From positions 26,188,501-26,252,500 of the forward strand of contig NC_044572.1 of assembly GCF_901933205.1 (NCBI RefSeq): a DNA stretch of 64,000 nucleotides, written 5' to 3'. The notes beneath the pieces were generated by a model. It made no database searches, was not told the DNA's origin, and saw only the letters and a program-made list of their open reading frames with translations. Source of the DNA: Camarhynchus parvulus. Taxonomy: Eukaryota > Chordata > Aves > Passeriformes > Thraupidae. Position 1 is the stretch's first letter, and the number at the start of each line of letters is the position of its first letter. Shown piece by piece: positions 37,801-49,965 of the stretch. The position numbers and the translations under genes are program-made.

Positions 37801-38849
37801 TTTTTATGTGATTTTCTATTCCCCTTAAATTGTGGGAAAAGCATGATTTCACTTCAAAGAGGTCCTAAACAGAAGGACTGCCTTAGAACCCTAGAGTGGG
37901 TTCAGATTTAGACATTCAAAACTAGTTCCAGTGCAATGCACTGGAATGTGGAAAAGTAAAAATTCTGGAGCTGGCCAACACCTAATGTCATTTTATAGCC
38001 AGTACTTGTTAAGTATATTTTTAACAATAAAACATAATGCTGTATTTTTCTAATGGATGTTGCTAATACTGAGCTTGTAGCCTGTGATTATGAAATCATT
38101 ATATTCAAAAGTCAAACTTTGTTTTCTGTGTGGCATAAATAGACAAGTTTGAAACTGTGTTTTTGTTACTGCCCTAAATTGTGGTCTCATGATTATTTTG
38201 TACATGTGGTAAAATTTGCTACCTTTCCCCAAATCATCAAAGCACCAAGGCATATGCTGAAATAAGCATTAGTATTGTGTTACCTAAAATACTAGAAAAA
38301 TATTAAAATTGGATAGTTTTAACCTTGCATGTATTGAACCCTACAGTGTTACATTTGCAATGAAGTTTCTACTGATGCCAAGATACAATATTTTAATGTT
38401 ATCAAGCTTAAGGAATGTGAAAATACATCCTCTTATCTCTCATTGCTAGGAGAAATGACACAGCTCTAAGATCTCAGAAGGTGATTGCAGGATATCAAGC
38501 ATGCAAAGACAGGCCAAGTTGAAAAGTCTTCAGAGGTCTCTGCTCTCAGTATGCAACTTCCAGATAAAGTTAAGAGAAATTAAATCCAGTGCTTTTCTGT
38601 GGATATAAATCCAAATTTCATCTGATGGCAAGTTTCCCTTATTGAGTGGTTTTAGCAGCTTTCAGACCTTGGTTCAAGGAGAACTGAAATAATCTGCAAA
38701 TTATGCTGTAGCTATTATGGCTATTTATTCATACAATGAAAAGGCAACATTATTCTGTCAGTAGATCTCAGCATCCTAGAAGGCTCAGAGAAGACCTTGA
38801 AAAAGGGAATATATTTTCATGAAGATTATTAATCTCACTCTCCAAAAGA

Positions 38850-39390
38850 ATCAATGGGTTAATTAATAGCCTATTTCAAAAAGTACAAAGATTCTATACT
38901 ATTGATCGTTTTCATAATGAAAACAAAGGAAATTCTAAATATCAACAATTTTAGTGCAAATGGCTTCATTAGCATGCAGCAGAGAGCATATGCCTACATT
39001 GTTGATACCATTTTTCTTGTTTAATCTATGGCAGCTACGCAAACTGGCAGCACTTAACATGATTATGTCAAGATCTCACACAAGTTAGCTCACAACCAAG
39101 GGCTGACATCTAGAGTCAATATGCCAGGGCTAATTATGTTGATGTCAAAAGTTACCTTTCTTTATGCATGTTAAATGTTTCACATAGATTAAAACATGTT
39201 TGTGTACTGTGAATTTTACCCAAAAGATTGCACCAAAAGGTCAGCAAGCTTTGATGCGATTTAATTACAAAATTGTTGATCATGTGTCCCATGTAATCTG
39301 ATATTATGATCAAAGTCAAGTGTGGGATTTGGGAAAAAAGTATGTATTATGACTTTTAATTATGATTTTTACTGGATGATTATGCCTGGG
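38850..39390. promoter_or_regulatory. Candidate conserved non-coding element
   Basis: The block is AT-rich without being low-complexity. It contains TTAATTAATAG, CTTCATTAGCATGCAGC, CATGATTATGTC, GATTTAATTAC, TTGATCATG and two further TGATTATG-like strings. That is the sort of homeodomain and POU-type motif density seen in developmental enhancers of vertebrate gene deserts. No repeat or frame accounts for it. Whether it is conserved cannot be seen from one genome, so the call is inference. Confidence 0.25.
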
Positions 39391-42300
39391 AGGACTAGTC
39401 AGATTGTTAACCTTTGAAAGAAATGCTTCTACTCTATCCACTGTACTTTGTTTTCAGTAATTCAGAGATGGAAGGTATTATCATCCAGTTTTCTGTGAGA
39501 TTTTGTGTGGTCTGTGGCACGCACGTGTCAATAGGAACATCCACATGTAAAGATGAACAGAGGCCCCAGAAAGCCTCTTTCAGTCTCCAGACTCAGACTT
39601 TTAACATTTTTTATAGAAAATAAATGTTCAGGGTTTCCAGGTCTCTGCTCAGATTTCAAAGCATTCCCTTACTACTAATGAAAGGCATTTTGATTATTTT
39701 CCAGTACTTACAATCCTCTCTCATCTTCTTCTGTTCAAATTTTAACATGGTCACAATTGCTTGGTGCTACAGGTGCATGGCTTAGCTTCTGGGACAAGTA
39801 TGGGTATAAGTGAACCAAAAGATAAACTCCTCCCTCCTTTATCTGGTTTTCTTCAACCTCCCTCAAAACTGCACAACATTTTGGCTTACGTTTCTAGAGG
39901 GACTACCTCTGGGCAAGGTAATCCATAACTTTTCCCTCCTTCTCTATTACCAATATGTTTGCTAGTTTATGAAAATTATAATCATAAGGAGAATTGGTGT
40001 GAAAACACATCACATTTCCCAATAGTAATCTTCAACTTTTGCTTGATCATATATTCATTGTGAAGAGGAAATGTTCTGTTTAGAACAAGAGGACTTTCTG
40101 TAGGTTTAAATAGTGTAGAATTGCTCATTTGTCCCCTTTTAATTGGTGTCTGCTGCTAGTGAAGTTGCCATACTAATTTCTTCTAGGAAAATATCTGCCA
40201 GAGTTTGGAGACACGTATTTTGCCCATATCTTCTGCTGGTATTTTTTTGTATACATGGTGCAAAGAGATATATATAACTGCCAGTATGCATGCATACTTT
40301 CAATATATGCAAGATAACTGGTGTTCTGGAATTAGAAATGTCTCTTTTTCCAGTGTAAGATTGATTATCAGACTAGATTAATGAACTGTTTTTTTCCTTT
40401 TCTTGACTGAGGAATCAACTTTTTATCCTTTTTGGATGGATAAATATGTTGTGGCTCAGTTGAATTCTTTAATCCCTCTTTCCATTACTCTCCCTCCAAA
40501 TACATTTCTCCAGTAATGACAGTTCACAGAAAAACTCTCCAGAGGGATATAACATCCTGGCATAAGTATTTCTTTTTGGAAGCAAGTATTCTGAAGAGCT
40601 CTCCTTGTTGCCTAATGAACCAAACCCCAAACCTTGTATTTCATTATGGTTATGATTCCTTAACCCGCTAGAGTCCCTCATCAAAATGTGGTCTCATTAA
40701 GTGAAAGAGGCACTGTGCACCACTCCATTAAAATGTGCTAAGCTAATTTGTTGTCTGACGTGAGATGAAATGAAATATAATTATTTCAGATCTGTTCCTA
40801 GTGGACTGTAGCATACATCATAAGCTGGGAAAATGTGTAAGACAGTTTGGTATTCCTAGTTCTGAGGGCCCTAATCTGAATGAGTATGTAGAGTAATGAG
40901 TCTAGAGAGGCATTGTCTCTTTTGAGTGAGGAGAATGGGAACTTTGTGTTGTGGTCTGGATTGAGACTGGACATCTGCAGCTTTGAAAGAAATTTGCAGC
41001 AGCTTGTGTTATGCCTGATGTTTGCACATATATCCAGGAGGTGAGGGAGCAAGGAACCCTTCTCCAAATACATGCCCTGCTTTACAGACTGTGGGCATGA
41101 GGGCAGGCTCTAACTTCTTTCTTTCCCGTGAGGAAAAGAAGTTTTTGCACTGTCAGCTGGGAGATCTACAGAATGATTCTTGTATTTTTGCAAATAGAAA
41201 TATCAGGTGAGCTGCAACATGCTTTTATATAGTAAACAGTGTATTTGCCCCAAGGAATCTGTGATAAAAGCTAAAGATTAGGAAAAAAAAGAAAATACTT
41301 GCAACAGAGTGGTGGAGGTGCTTTGGGAATATTTTATAGAAGGGAAATCCAATAAAAATCAGATTTACAAACAGGAATCAAGGCTTTGAGTATGCAATTA
41401 AGCTAATTTAAACACAGAATATCTGTAAGTGGGGCATGCAAGCTTAACTCATAAATGGGTGTTCAGCTTGCTGTCTATATGTAAGCTATCTGAACATATA
41501 CTTTTATTACCTGCATATAAAGCTTATTGTTGTAAACCCTTATTTCACGCAAAGCAAGTACAGGTTTTTATTTCTGTAAATTGCTAACATTTAAAATATT
41601 CTTAAATTATTTCTTTGAGTGATATTCTGAAAAGACACAATGTAGATTGCTTTTTTGTGTTTCTGGAGGCGCTAATGATCATCATTGAAAGGGCACAAGA
41701 GGATGAGGTCTTTGTGCTGAACTCTTTCCTTCCTCATCTGGGAATGTGGTATCCAAGCATCCCACTCAACTGCTAGCATTTTCAACTGAAGGCTTCCACA
41801 CCTGTGGATCAGTAAGTTGGTTCTGTTGTCCTGTGCTATGTCTCATACTATCAGTATGATAGGAAAGATGAAAAGATGGAAATGAAGGGAAAAGATAAGG
41901 AGAATTACCATGGTGTGTGGTATTAAGCCATTTCCTTTGGACTACACCATGCCAGGAGTCAGGAAACACACTGGACCTCCCCGTAAAGAATCTGTAAAGA
42001 TGTTGACCCAAGCATCACGTGGGTCACTAAAAACTTGAATAATCCTTGAGTATTTCAGCCCATTTAATTCCTAAAATACCACTTTAAACATTATGTACAT
42101 GGTTGATACAACTGTGTAGTGGGTTCCCTTGGGTTTTTTGCTCTCTCTGAGAACCAGTTTGACTCTTCCTGTGACTGGGAACAGTATTCCTGTTTGGCTT
42201 AAACACAAAGATTTGCAGGAAAAGAGAAAACTAGAGAAAGGTTTGTTTAAAGCTACAGGAAGTCTGAGACCCAAATTCAAAAGTGACATTGCTTACAATT

Positions 42301-43117
42301 ACATAAACAGTGTTCCCATGCATTTATCCCAGTTATAACCAATAGCTAATAACAAATTATGGAGGCCCAATATGATTTATGCACAGAAGTTTCTACACAG
42401 GCATTTGTGTGGATAAAAATTACTATTATTTTCTTTGCTATCCAAAGAAAGGAAATAATCGAATTCTTGTAGAGAATATAATTTTCTTTCATTTAGTTTT
42501 AAATGGCATTAGCACAGCAATCAGATTTTGAGATGAAAAATAAATGCTTCTGGACCTGGTCTGTAAATGTACAAAACACTAAACAATAAATAGAACAACT
42601 CCCTCACCTTTGTATTTCAAAGGTCATTAGCATTTTGCTGTAGAGGCAGATATATAACTGTTCTCAAACTGTTTTGCCTCCAAGTGACCTATTCTACTAT
42701 TTTTAAACTGCATTAAGTAGCCTCTGAATGTTAAAAAACCCTGAAATTTAAACATAAGGATTATTTCCAAGAGACTTTGATATCACAGTATATTAATGCT
42801 GTTAATTGATGATCACTTCTGATGGTGCTGTACCTTCCACTGGTGAAATTTAAGAGGTTATTGTAAATGTGTAACAAACAGTAGGGAGAAAACAGTCTAG
42901 CTCTGTCAGAAGAAAAGGATATGTAACAGCATTAATCCTTAAACTGTGTCTGAAAAGGCACAGAAAAGCCAGTGTCTTGTAATTATAAAAGGCAGCAGTC
43001 ATGATGTGACAAAGACAACCCCATGTGGTCATCTCCAGTGATTAGGAAAAAGGGAACTAAATAAATAAGGGCAACAATCCAGTTCTCAGCAGTGGAGGGA
43101 ACATCTGCCTGTGTGTA

Positions 43118-43226
43118 GGGGGGCAGGGGAGGGGGGCAGGTGAGGCAGCACCGATGGGCACTGCAGGTGTGTGGGTGGGCAGGACAGGTAACAAAAGCGA
43201 GGGTGGGATACAAGGGAGGGGATGGG
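43118..43226 (+). other. G-rich patch with quadruplex-forming motif
   Basis: The plus strand has G-runs of 6, 4 and 6 at 43118-43136. Further on, GGG-T-GGG-ATACAA-GGG-A-GGGG-AT-GGG (43201-43226) has five runs of at least three G with loops of 1-6 nt, which fits the standard quadruplex pattern. The patch is the most GC-rich part of this region, and no gene or CpG island accompanies it. Confidence 0.7.
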
Positions 43227-45858
43227 AAAGTCTTGGCTCAGGGGTTGCCTTCAGCTGCTCACACTGCACCTCTGTAACTTTTGGAGTCTGAATGCTGCAT
43301 TGTAGACTTCTTCTGTCTCGATTTGTAGACAGGAGAAAGATTTCCTTTTTAATCAGGGCATGCTGCAGAAAACCCAGAGGAGATTATTGCTTCTGGTTCA
43401 TGCTTTTTATTTTCCAACAAAGGAGCCTATCTTGTTGCTTTCTCATACTAGGTCAGAGCACGTATACAGCATCTCACATGTCAAGTGGCTTTAATTACCC
43501 TTCTAAAAGAGAGTGATTAGAAATAAAGCAAGTAGTGTTAAACCTTTGGACAGACTACTACTGAGGTTTTCCTAGAGTTTCATTGGATAGATTTTTTGAC
43601 TGCAGTGAGAATTTGCCTGAGTAAAAAATGAAAAGAGCCTTTGGTTACAGCTTTAATCACTGAATCGAGCTACAGGAGAAATCAATGCCACATTCATTTA
43701 AATTTCCCATATTGGAGCCTGCTGTAGGCCTCATGAAACCACTGCCCTGCCTTTATTACCCGTGCACGTCTCAGATGCTGATTTTTTTCCCTGTTTCCTT
43801 ACAGGTGGGTTGCTACTGTTCCAAGTAACTGCAAGATGTGTCAGCAGCTGCTGCTGTTATTGATAAATTGTGCAGCCTCTTTGGCTAGGACACACTGAGG
43901 TGCCTTTGAGGGAGCGAAATAAGAGGATTTAAAGGCAAAGCCCTAGATAGAGTGATGTATGAAGTGCTCAACCTGCCTGGGTGTGAATGGTTGTGTTAGG
44001 TTGATAGCTGTGCTATAATATGTTCACAGTAATGTCTTACTGAAGACAACACTACGTAGTTTGAAAGGTCTGGGTAAACACTCTATGGCTGCACCCCTCC
44101 TCAAACAGACCTCAGGGCAGTGTCTCACCTGCTTCTCTCCCTTTTGGGGGAAAGAAGGATTTTTTATTATAATTATTTCTCAGGGGAGAGTTTGCTCCCA
44201 GTAATGTGCCTGATTTTGTCTGTTCCTCCTTCTCTCTGGTTCTTCATTTGCTGGGAAGACCTGAGTTTGCTGCCCTTTGTCCTTCTCCTGCAGCTAGGGT
44301 TAAATACATGGAAAGATCTCTCTCCTATTTATTGTCCTGCACACACAAAGTTGTATCACCTCACTGGGATCCTTCCTTCAACTTTCAGATTTTGGCATGG
44401 GCTTTTGCTGCCCTTTTCCTTTTCTGTCACTTGCAACAGGATGTTTTTCCCTCTGTTTTTATGGGTTTGGATCTGAAGGTAAAAAAGTTCAATAAACATT
44501 CAAATAAAGACACAGTAAAAGTAAGGGAGGACTCACACACAGAGCCCACGATATGCACTCTTTTGGTTATGTACTTAAAAGGCCCTTACATTTCTGTGCA
44601 AGAGGGAATGATTGCTTTTGAAGGTATATTCAGGGATATTCACAGAAATGTTTTGTGAATATCAGTGGATGAAGACTTACATTTAAAGTAGTCAATGATA
44701 GAAAAAAAAATTGACACAGAAGCAACTTTTCAGGTTACATGAGTTACAAAAATGCAGTACAGTGTGAAAGCATACTGTCACTGATTCAGAGGGTAAGCAA
44801 GGAGGAAGCAAACAGCACTTTGAAAAGGCAAGCATTAGGATTTAAATATAGAAAAGAAGATGGTGCCTTTTTGCTCAAATACCCAACAAGCTGTTTTGCA
44901 CTTGATAAAGCAAAACATTTTGCCGGTATTGTCACATTGTTTTTAGCTGACATTTGGAAGTATGCATCTGTGATAAACATGTAGGAGAAATAACCTGTAT
45001 CAAGATGACAGGAGGTATGATTAGATCATGAGCAATCCAGATCCCTCAGCAGAGAAATGATATTCACACCAGACTGAGATGCAACTAGACAGCTTGTGAA
45101 GAGATTAAGGTTTGCATGACACAAAGCTGGGAGCTGGTCTCACAGCATGATGCAGGCTTTTAAAACAGGCTTTCCTCTGTCCATACAGGAACCTTCAAAT
45201 CAGTCACCCTGAAAGGAGATGATTGCTGAGAATTTAGGCAGGGTGCCTGGCATGCCTGTGAGCTTGTGGCTGACAAGGGGCAAAGCAGAGCACTAATGTT
45301 ATGGCACATGTGGTAGAGTGAGACCTGGTGGGCTGGAGGTTACAAGGGGCTGCCTAAAACACATAAATACTCAGGATATTCTATTCTGCTGGTAGAGTCG
45401 ACCTGGCTTGTAGACTAATTTAGAGAGAGTTTGCCTTGGAGGCATGACAAAATGTTCTCAATTCTGCCTGTTTGGCAGACATAACATTGATGTTCTGCTG
45501 AGTTGCTGAACAGGTCTTCACCATGACCCATGATGCAAAGTATCAACATATTTGTTGCCAGCATATCTTTGTCATCCTGAATTTAAACATCATCTAATAC
45601 CTCCCAGCTTTTTTTCTTTCAATTATGTGGCTTTGACTGTTTATATAAGAGATTGAAAATAATCAGATAGTCTTTCTTTGCAGAAAAAAAAAAGATTCTA
45701 CAATTTGCACTTGTGTACACCATTTTTACTTAGCTGAAATTTCAAACTGATGTCACATTTTTGCAGAAGAAGTTTGGTAGAGACTTGGGATTTTCTTTGT
45801 TAATTTCAGTTGTTTCTCAACTGGTAGAGTTGTTTTCAACAAAAAAAGTCAAGGTTTT

Positions 45859-45899
45859 CCTATTTTTCCTATTTTTCCTATTTTTCATATTTTTCATCT
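45859..45899. repeat. Nine-base tandem repeat, about four copies
   Basis: CCTATTTTT is repeated three times, followed by CATATTTTT and a partial CATCTTT. It is a small minisatellite with one variant unit. Confidence 0.9.
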
Positions 45900-48800
45900 T
45901 TCATCACAATTTAATTATTTTTACTCAAATCCAAAATATCTGCAAGAGAAAAGATACTGCATTCAGTTGAATTAAACATACTTCAGATAGTGAGCAGATT
46001 ATCAGGTGTTTATAATCATAGCAATCTTTTCTCTCTGCAACTATAAGGTCAATTTGCTTTTTAAATTTAGGGTTCTTTGTTATATTTTGGTTGTCATGCC
46101 TCCTTACTCCCATCTCCAGATGTCTCAATAATTTGAAAGAGAGTAGGGATTGCACATCATTCCTACAGGGGACACAGATGAAAGGATCAAGGCTGAAAGG
46201 ATAACACATTAAAAGAAGAAGAAGGAATTATTATTGCCAAGTCCAACAAGCTTTCAGAGCAGGGTGTCAGAATGGATTGACTTCAATAAAAAAAATTCCC
46301 CTACTAACAACTGTGTTAAATGTATGAGTAAGAACCTCAGGAATTGGACTATAGTTTGATATTTCCACATTCACTTTGCATGTCAGTCAGCATTAGTGAC
46401 TGTCTGGGAAGCTGACACTGTCTGAAATAGTTCAGCTGTTAGGTATTGGCAATGATTAGCCTTGTTTCAAAGGACCATTTGGGGCGTAGATTACTGTCTT
46501 TATCCTTGGTTTGTTGACTGCTATGTTCTACTATATCTCATACTTGTTGCAATCCAGTTTAAAGTCTGCTTTGAATATGAATACTTTGTGGTAGTGTCAC
46601 CTTCCCTAACAGCTCTTCAGAATACTTTGTCCTGAAGCATAACTTATATAATGATGAATGGAAAACATCAGTACTACTGGATGTAGCCTGTGAATATATT
46701 TTTGTAGGTCTAACAGCATGTTTGGACTTCTACTGGAACTGATAGAGCCTGAAATTATTGAAAACTGACTCTTCTATTTTATGTTTCTTAACCCAAGCCA
46801 ATTCTTATTGAGCTGCACTCCAGGAGCAGACAAATCAGCAGGTGGGATGGAAAATTTTGCTTTTTGTTAGTGTGAATACATAACCATGGGGTCTCTAGTC
46901 TAGTGTGATTATGTCCTGAGAAGTGACAATGCAAAAATACTTCTTTTATAAATTTGTTCCCACTCTGCAGGACCTATAGATTTATTTATAATAATGACAT
47001 TAAAAGGAGATATTTCCTAAAGGCCAAAGATGAAGCTTGAAATAGGACAAGTGATAAATATTTCCCTGGCACTGGGGTTTCCCCAGGCTTGAATCAGGTT
47101 TGCCAAAGTGTCATCAAATTACTAAGTTGAACTTTGGCTGCCTATAGCTTTGATCCCTTTCTCTCTCCAGCACTGCAGCAATCTTTACTTACATCAGAGA
47201 CCACATGGGACCTTGGCTTCCCAGCCTATTCTGGCTCAAGAGGTGGATGCAGGGTGCACAGTGGTAATTATGTCACTGCTCTGTTACCTTCTCTGGCAAA
47301 GAGAAGGGGTGTAACCAAAGCCCAGGCCTCAGATGGGTGCTACAACCTGTGCTTTAGCCTGGGGGTGATAAGGACTGTTAGAGCAAGAGCAGACCTTTCA
47401 CTTCAGGCTTCCAGATCAAAGAGCTGCAAAAGGAATCTAGCTGCACTTTTGTTGTTTTATCACAATTTTTCATGGAGCTCACCATGACACAGCACTTAAG
47501 ATGCTGTCATGAAAGAGTAGTGTGAGTAAACCCCAAATCAGTGCATTAGAAACACTAGTAACAAGAGAGCTTTACTGCCAAAGATCATTGCTGTTGAACT
47601 TTAAAGAAGCAACAGGCAACCCAGAGCCCAGCCACCTAGCAGTTGAGCTCTGAATTGTAGTACCAGCTGTCAGGAGTTGATTCCTATCACTGGCAAGAAT
47701 CAAGAAAAAATAAAACCACTGCCCATCACCAAAATACACTGTTCAATAGACCTTTTTGTGAATCTAGCCAGAAGCACCATTCCTTCCCTCAGTGCTGGCT
47801 TAATTATGTGGGACAAAAGGTATAATTGGATAATTAGGCATACCATAACATAAAGCCTTGTGTGTGCCTTCCTGTTCTTGTTTTCATGCCAGGTGGGTCA
47901 GTTCACAGATGTGAAATGTCTTTTCAGAAGCCACTTATAATCTGTTTTCTTTCTTTTTGTGGACATCATCACATTCATGTTTTAATTGATACTATTTGAA
48001 CTATAGATGGATGTTAATTAGGCAATGATTCATAACCCAAAGGAATTACATGCCCAAATACCAACCTGTATTGTAGAGGATGTGTCTTTTCTAGGTGGAC
48101 TTATCACACCACACTCATGTTTCACCAGTGTATTGAAGAATATTTTCTGGCTAACTGATAGATGGGGAAAGAAGAGAAGGGCAAACTGGAGTTTTGGAAA
48201 ATATGTCCAAGGAAATGTTTTTCTGGACAAAGGTTTAGGGAAAAAAGCATAAATTATGCCTGTTATGATTCAGATTATGTAGGTCCTTAGACATGCAAGT
48301 AGTCAGCTTTGACAGATAAGAACAGAAATTGTAATTAGTTTAATATAGGACCTTAATTTCAAACATTAGTCCGATTTATTATTTCAGAATCAAACACCTT
48401 GACACGCTGCCTCACATCCTTTCTTTTATAGTAGTGCCATATTTTTTCTGCTGATATTGCAGCAGTTGCACTGAATTTCTTAGCTCTTCAACACAGTTTG
48501 AAAAAGAGCTTGCAAAAATACTGAAAGATACCCATCTGATTTCCCTCTCTGTCTGTCTCTTACACTAACATCTTTTAAATTATTCTGGAGCAGGTGATGG
48601 GACTTGAATGTTGTAACCATCCCTGGGTCAACTTAAAGGACTGTAGGGAAGTAGGGACCCCTATTGGAAGTCTCGTGTCCCAGCCATGTTTTATATGTTG
48701 ATCCATACAGGTCAGAAAAGCTTTTACCTTTTCAAATTGTCCTTTAAAGATTCCTGTACTATTTCAGACACAGTCAGACACCACTTTGGTTGAACTCACG

Positions 48801-49943
48801 CAGAAGGTAGAATCCCAGTAAGGTTGCAACTTTGGATGTAATTGGAGGAGACAAAATTCCAACAGATTTCAATAGCTTCTTGGTAGTTTGTGCTTTACCT
48901 GTTTTATCTGCTTGTCGAGAACACTGAAAAAAACCAGTAGGGAGTTTGGCTTGAGGAAAACATCCTTTATGTTTTTTGAAAGCTGAGACAAAATCTGAGA
49001 TGGGTGTCCTTGAATAAAAGAGGTATGAGAACTAAGAGGAAGCTTAGTGAGCAAATGGTGTGGAATATGATTTTCTAATTTTCTTGGCATTTCAATATAC
49101 TTCAGAATGAATGGGGATGGGCCTAGGTTTCTCAGCACCACATTATGGAGATGCTTTAGCAAACAAAAGACTCCAAAACACTCAGCTTTCAGTATGTTAT
49201 CTCCTTTCTTCCCCTAGTAAATCTTCCACTGTTATGAAAGTCACATACCTACATTTAAGATGTTATTCCAGTGTTACTTGTTTTCTCACAGTAAATGAAC
49301 TCTACTTTCATCTTGCAATGTGCCAAATGTATTTTTGAGGTTTTAAAATGTAGTTAAGAGTGACTGTGTTTTCATTGATACTTATGGTGCACATTTGAGA
49401 GGCAGCAAAAAGGTAGAAAAAACACAGTAGCAAATAAATATGCCTTTAATAGTTATTATTTTTTCTGGCACAGGATGTGTTTAATGGATAGTATATGTGA
49501 AGATGAAGCTTTCAGTCTTTAAAATCTAAAACTTGGGTAATTTGCTACAGCTGTATGTAGTGTCTAAGACAAATTCTATCTGGAGCACACCAAGTGAACT
49601 GGCAAATTTACAGAGTGGAGCTGTTCTGAGAACATGCTGCAAGGAGAGCTTTACATACTTATCACAGCAAATCATGATTCAGAACCTGTGATTGCTGTTT
49701 AACTATGATGAGAGAGTAAAATGAACAGCAACAACAAAAATAAAAAAGAAAGAGAATGTGACTACCTGAAAGCATTGTTTCTGGCTAATGGCTTGCAGTC
49801 TCTGAGGAGAGGGGCACACAGGAGCTTCCTACTCCAAGAGAAGCCAGGCTGGAAAGAAAGGCTGGACAGAAGCCAGGAAGCACGTGAGCTTTGTTTTCTA
49901 AGTGAGCAAGAAGCTCTGGGGACAGGATAGGGGTGATGAGGTA

Positions 49944-49965
49944 TCCTGCAGTGAGCACTGCAGGA
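49944..49965. repeat. Short perfect hairpin
   Basis: TCCTGCAGT (49944-49952) and ACTGCAGGA (49957-49965) are perfect reverse complements around the loop GAGC. It lies in a GC-richer patch with no gene. It could be chance. Confidence 0.8.

Larger units (their letters stand above)
32680..43117. other. Non-coding, with a candidate conserved block near 38.9-39.4 kb
   Basis: No gene or confident interspersed repeat is seen. An AT-rich tract with alternating TA lies at 34851-34892. The part 37190-37400 is GC-richer and carries overlapping minus-strand open frames (65 and 92 codons) of no recognisable family. The block 38850-39390 has many TAAT/ATTA and TGATTATG-like motifs and is treated as a candidate regulatory element. 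Confidence 0.5.

Noticed and set aside
44206..44658. Longest open frame, 150 codons, plus strand
   Set aside because: No family resemblance and no exon-like context. It overlaps a 118-codon frame in another phase, and this length is expected by chance in this much AT-rich DNA.
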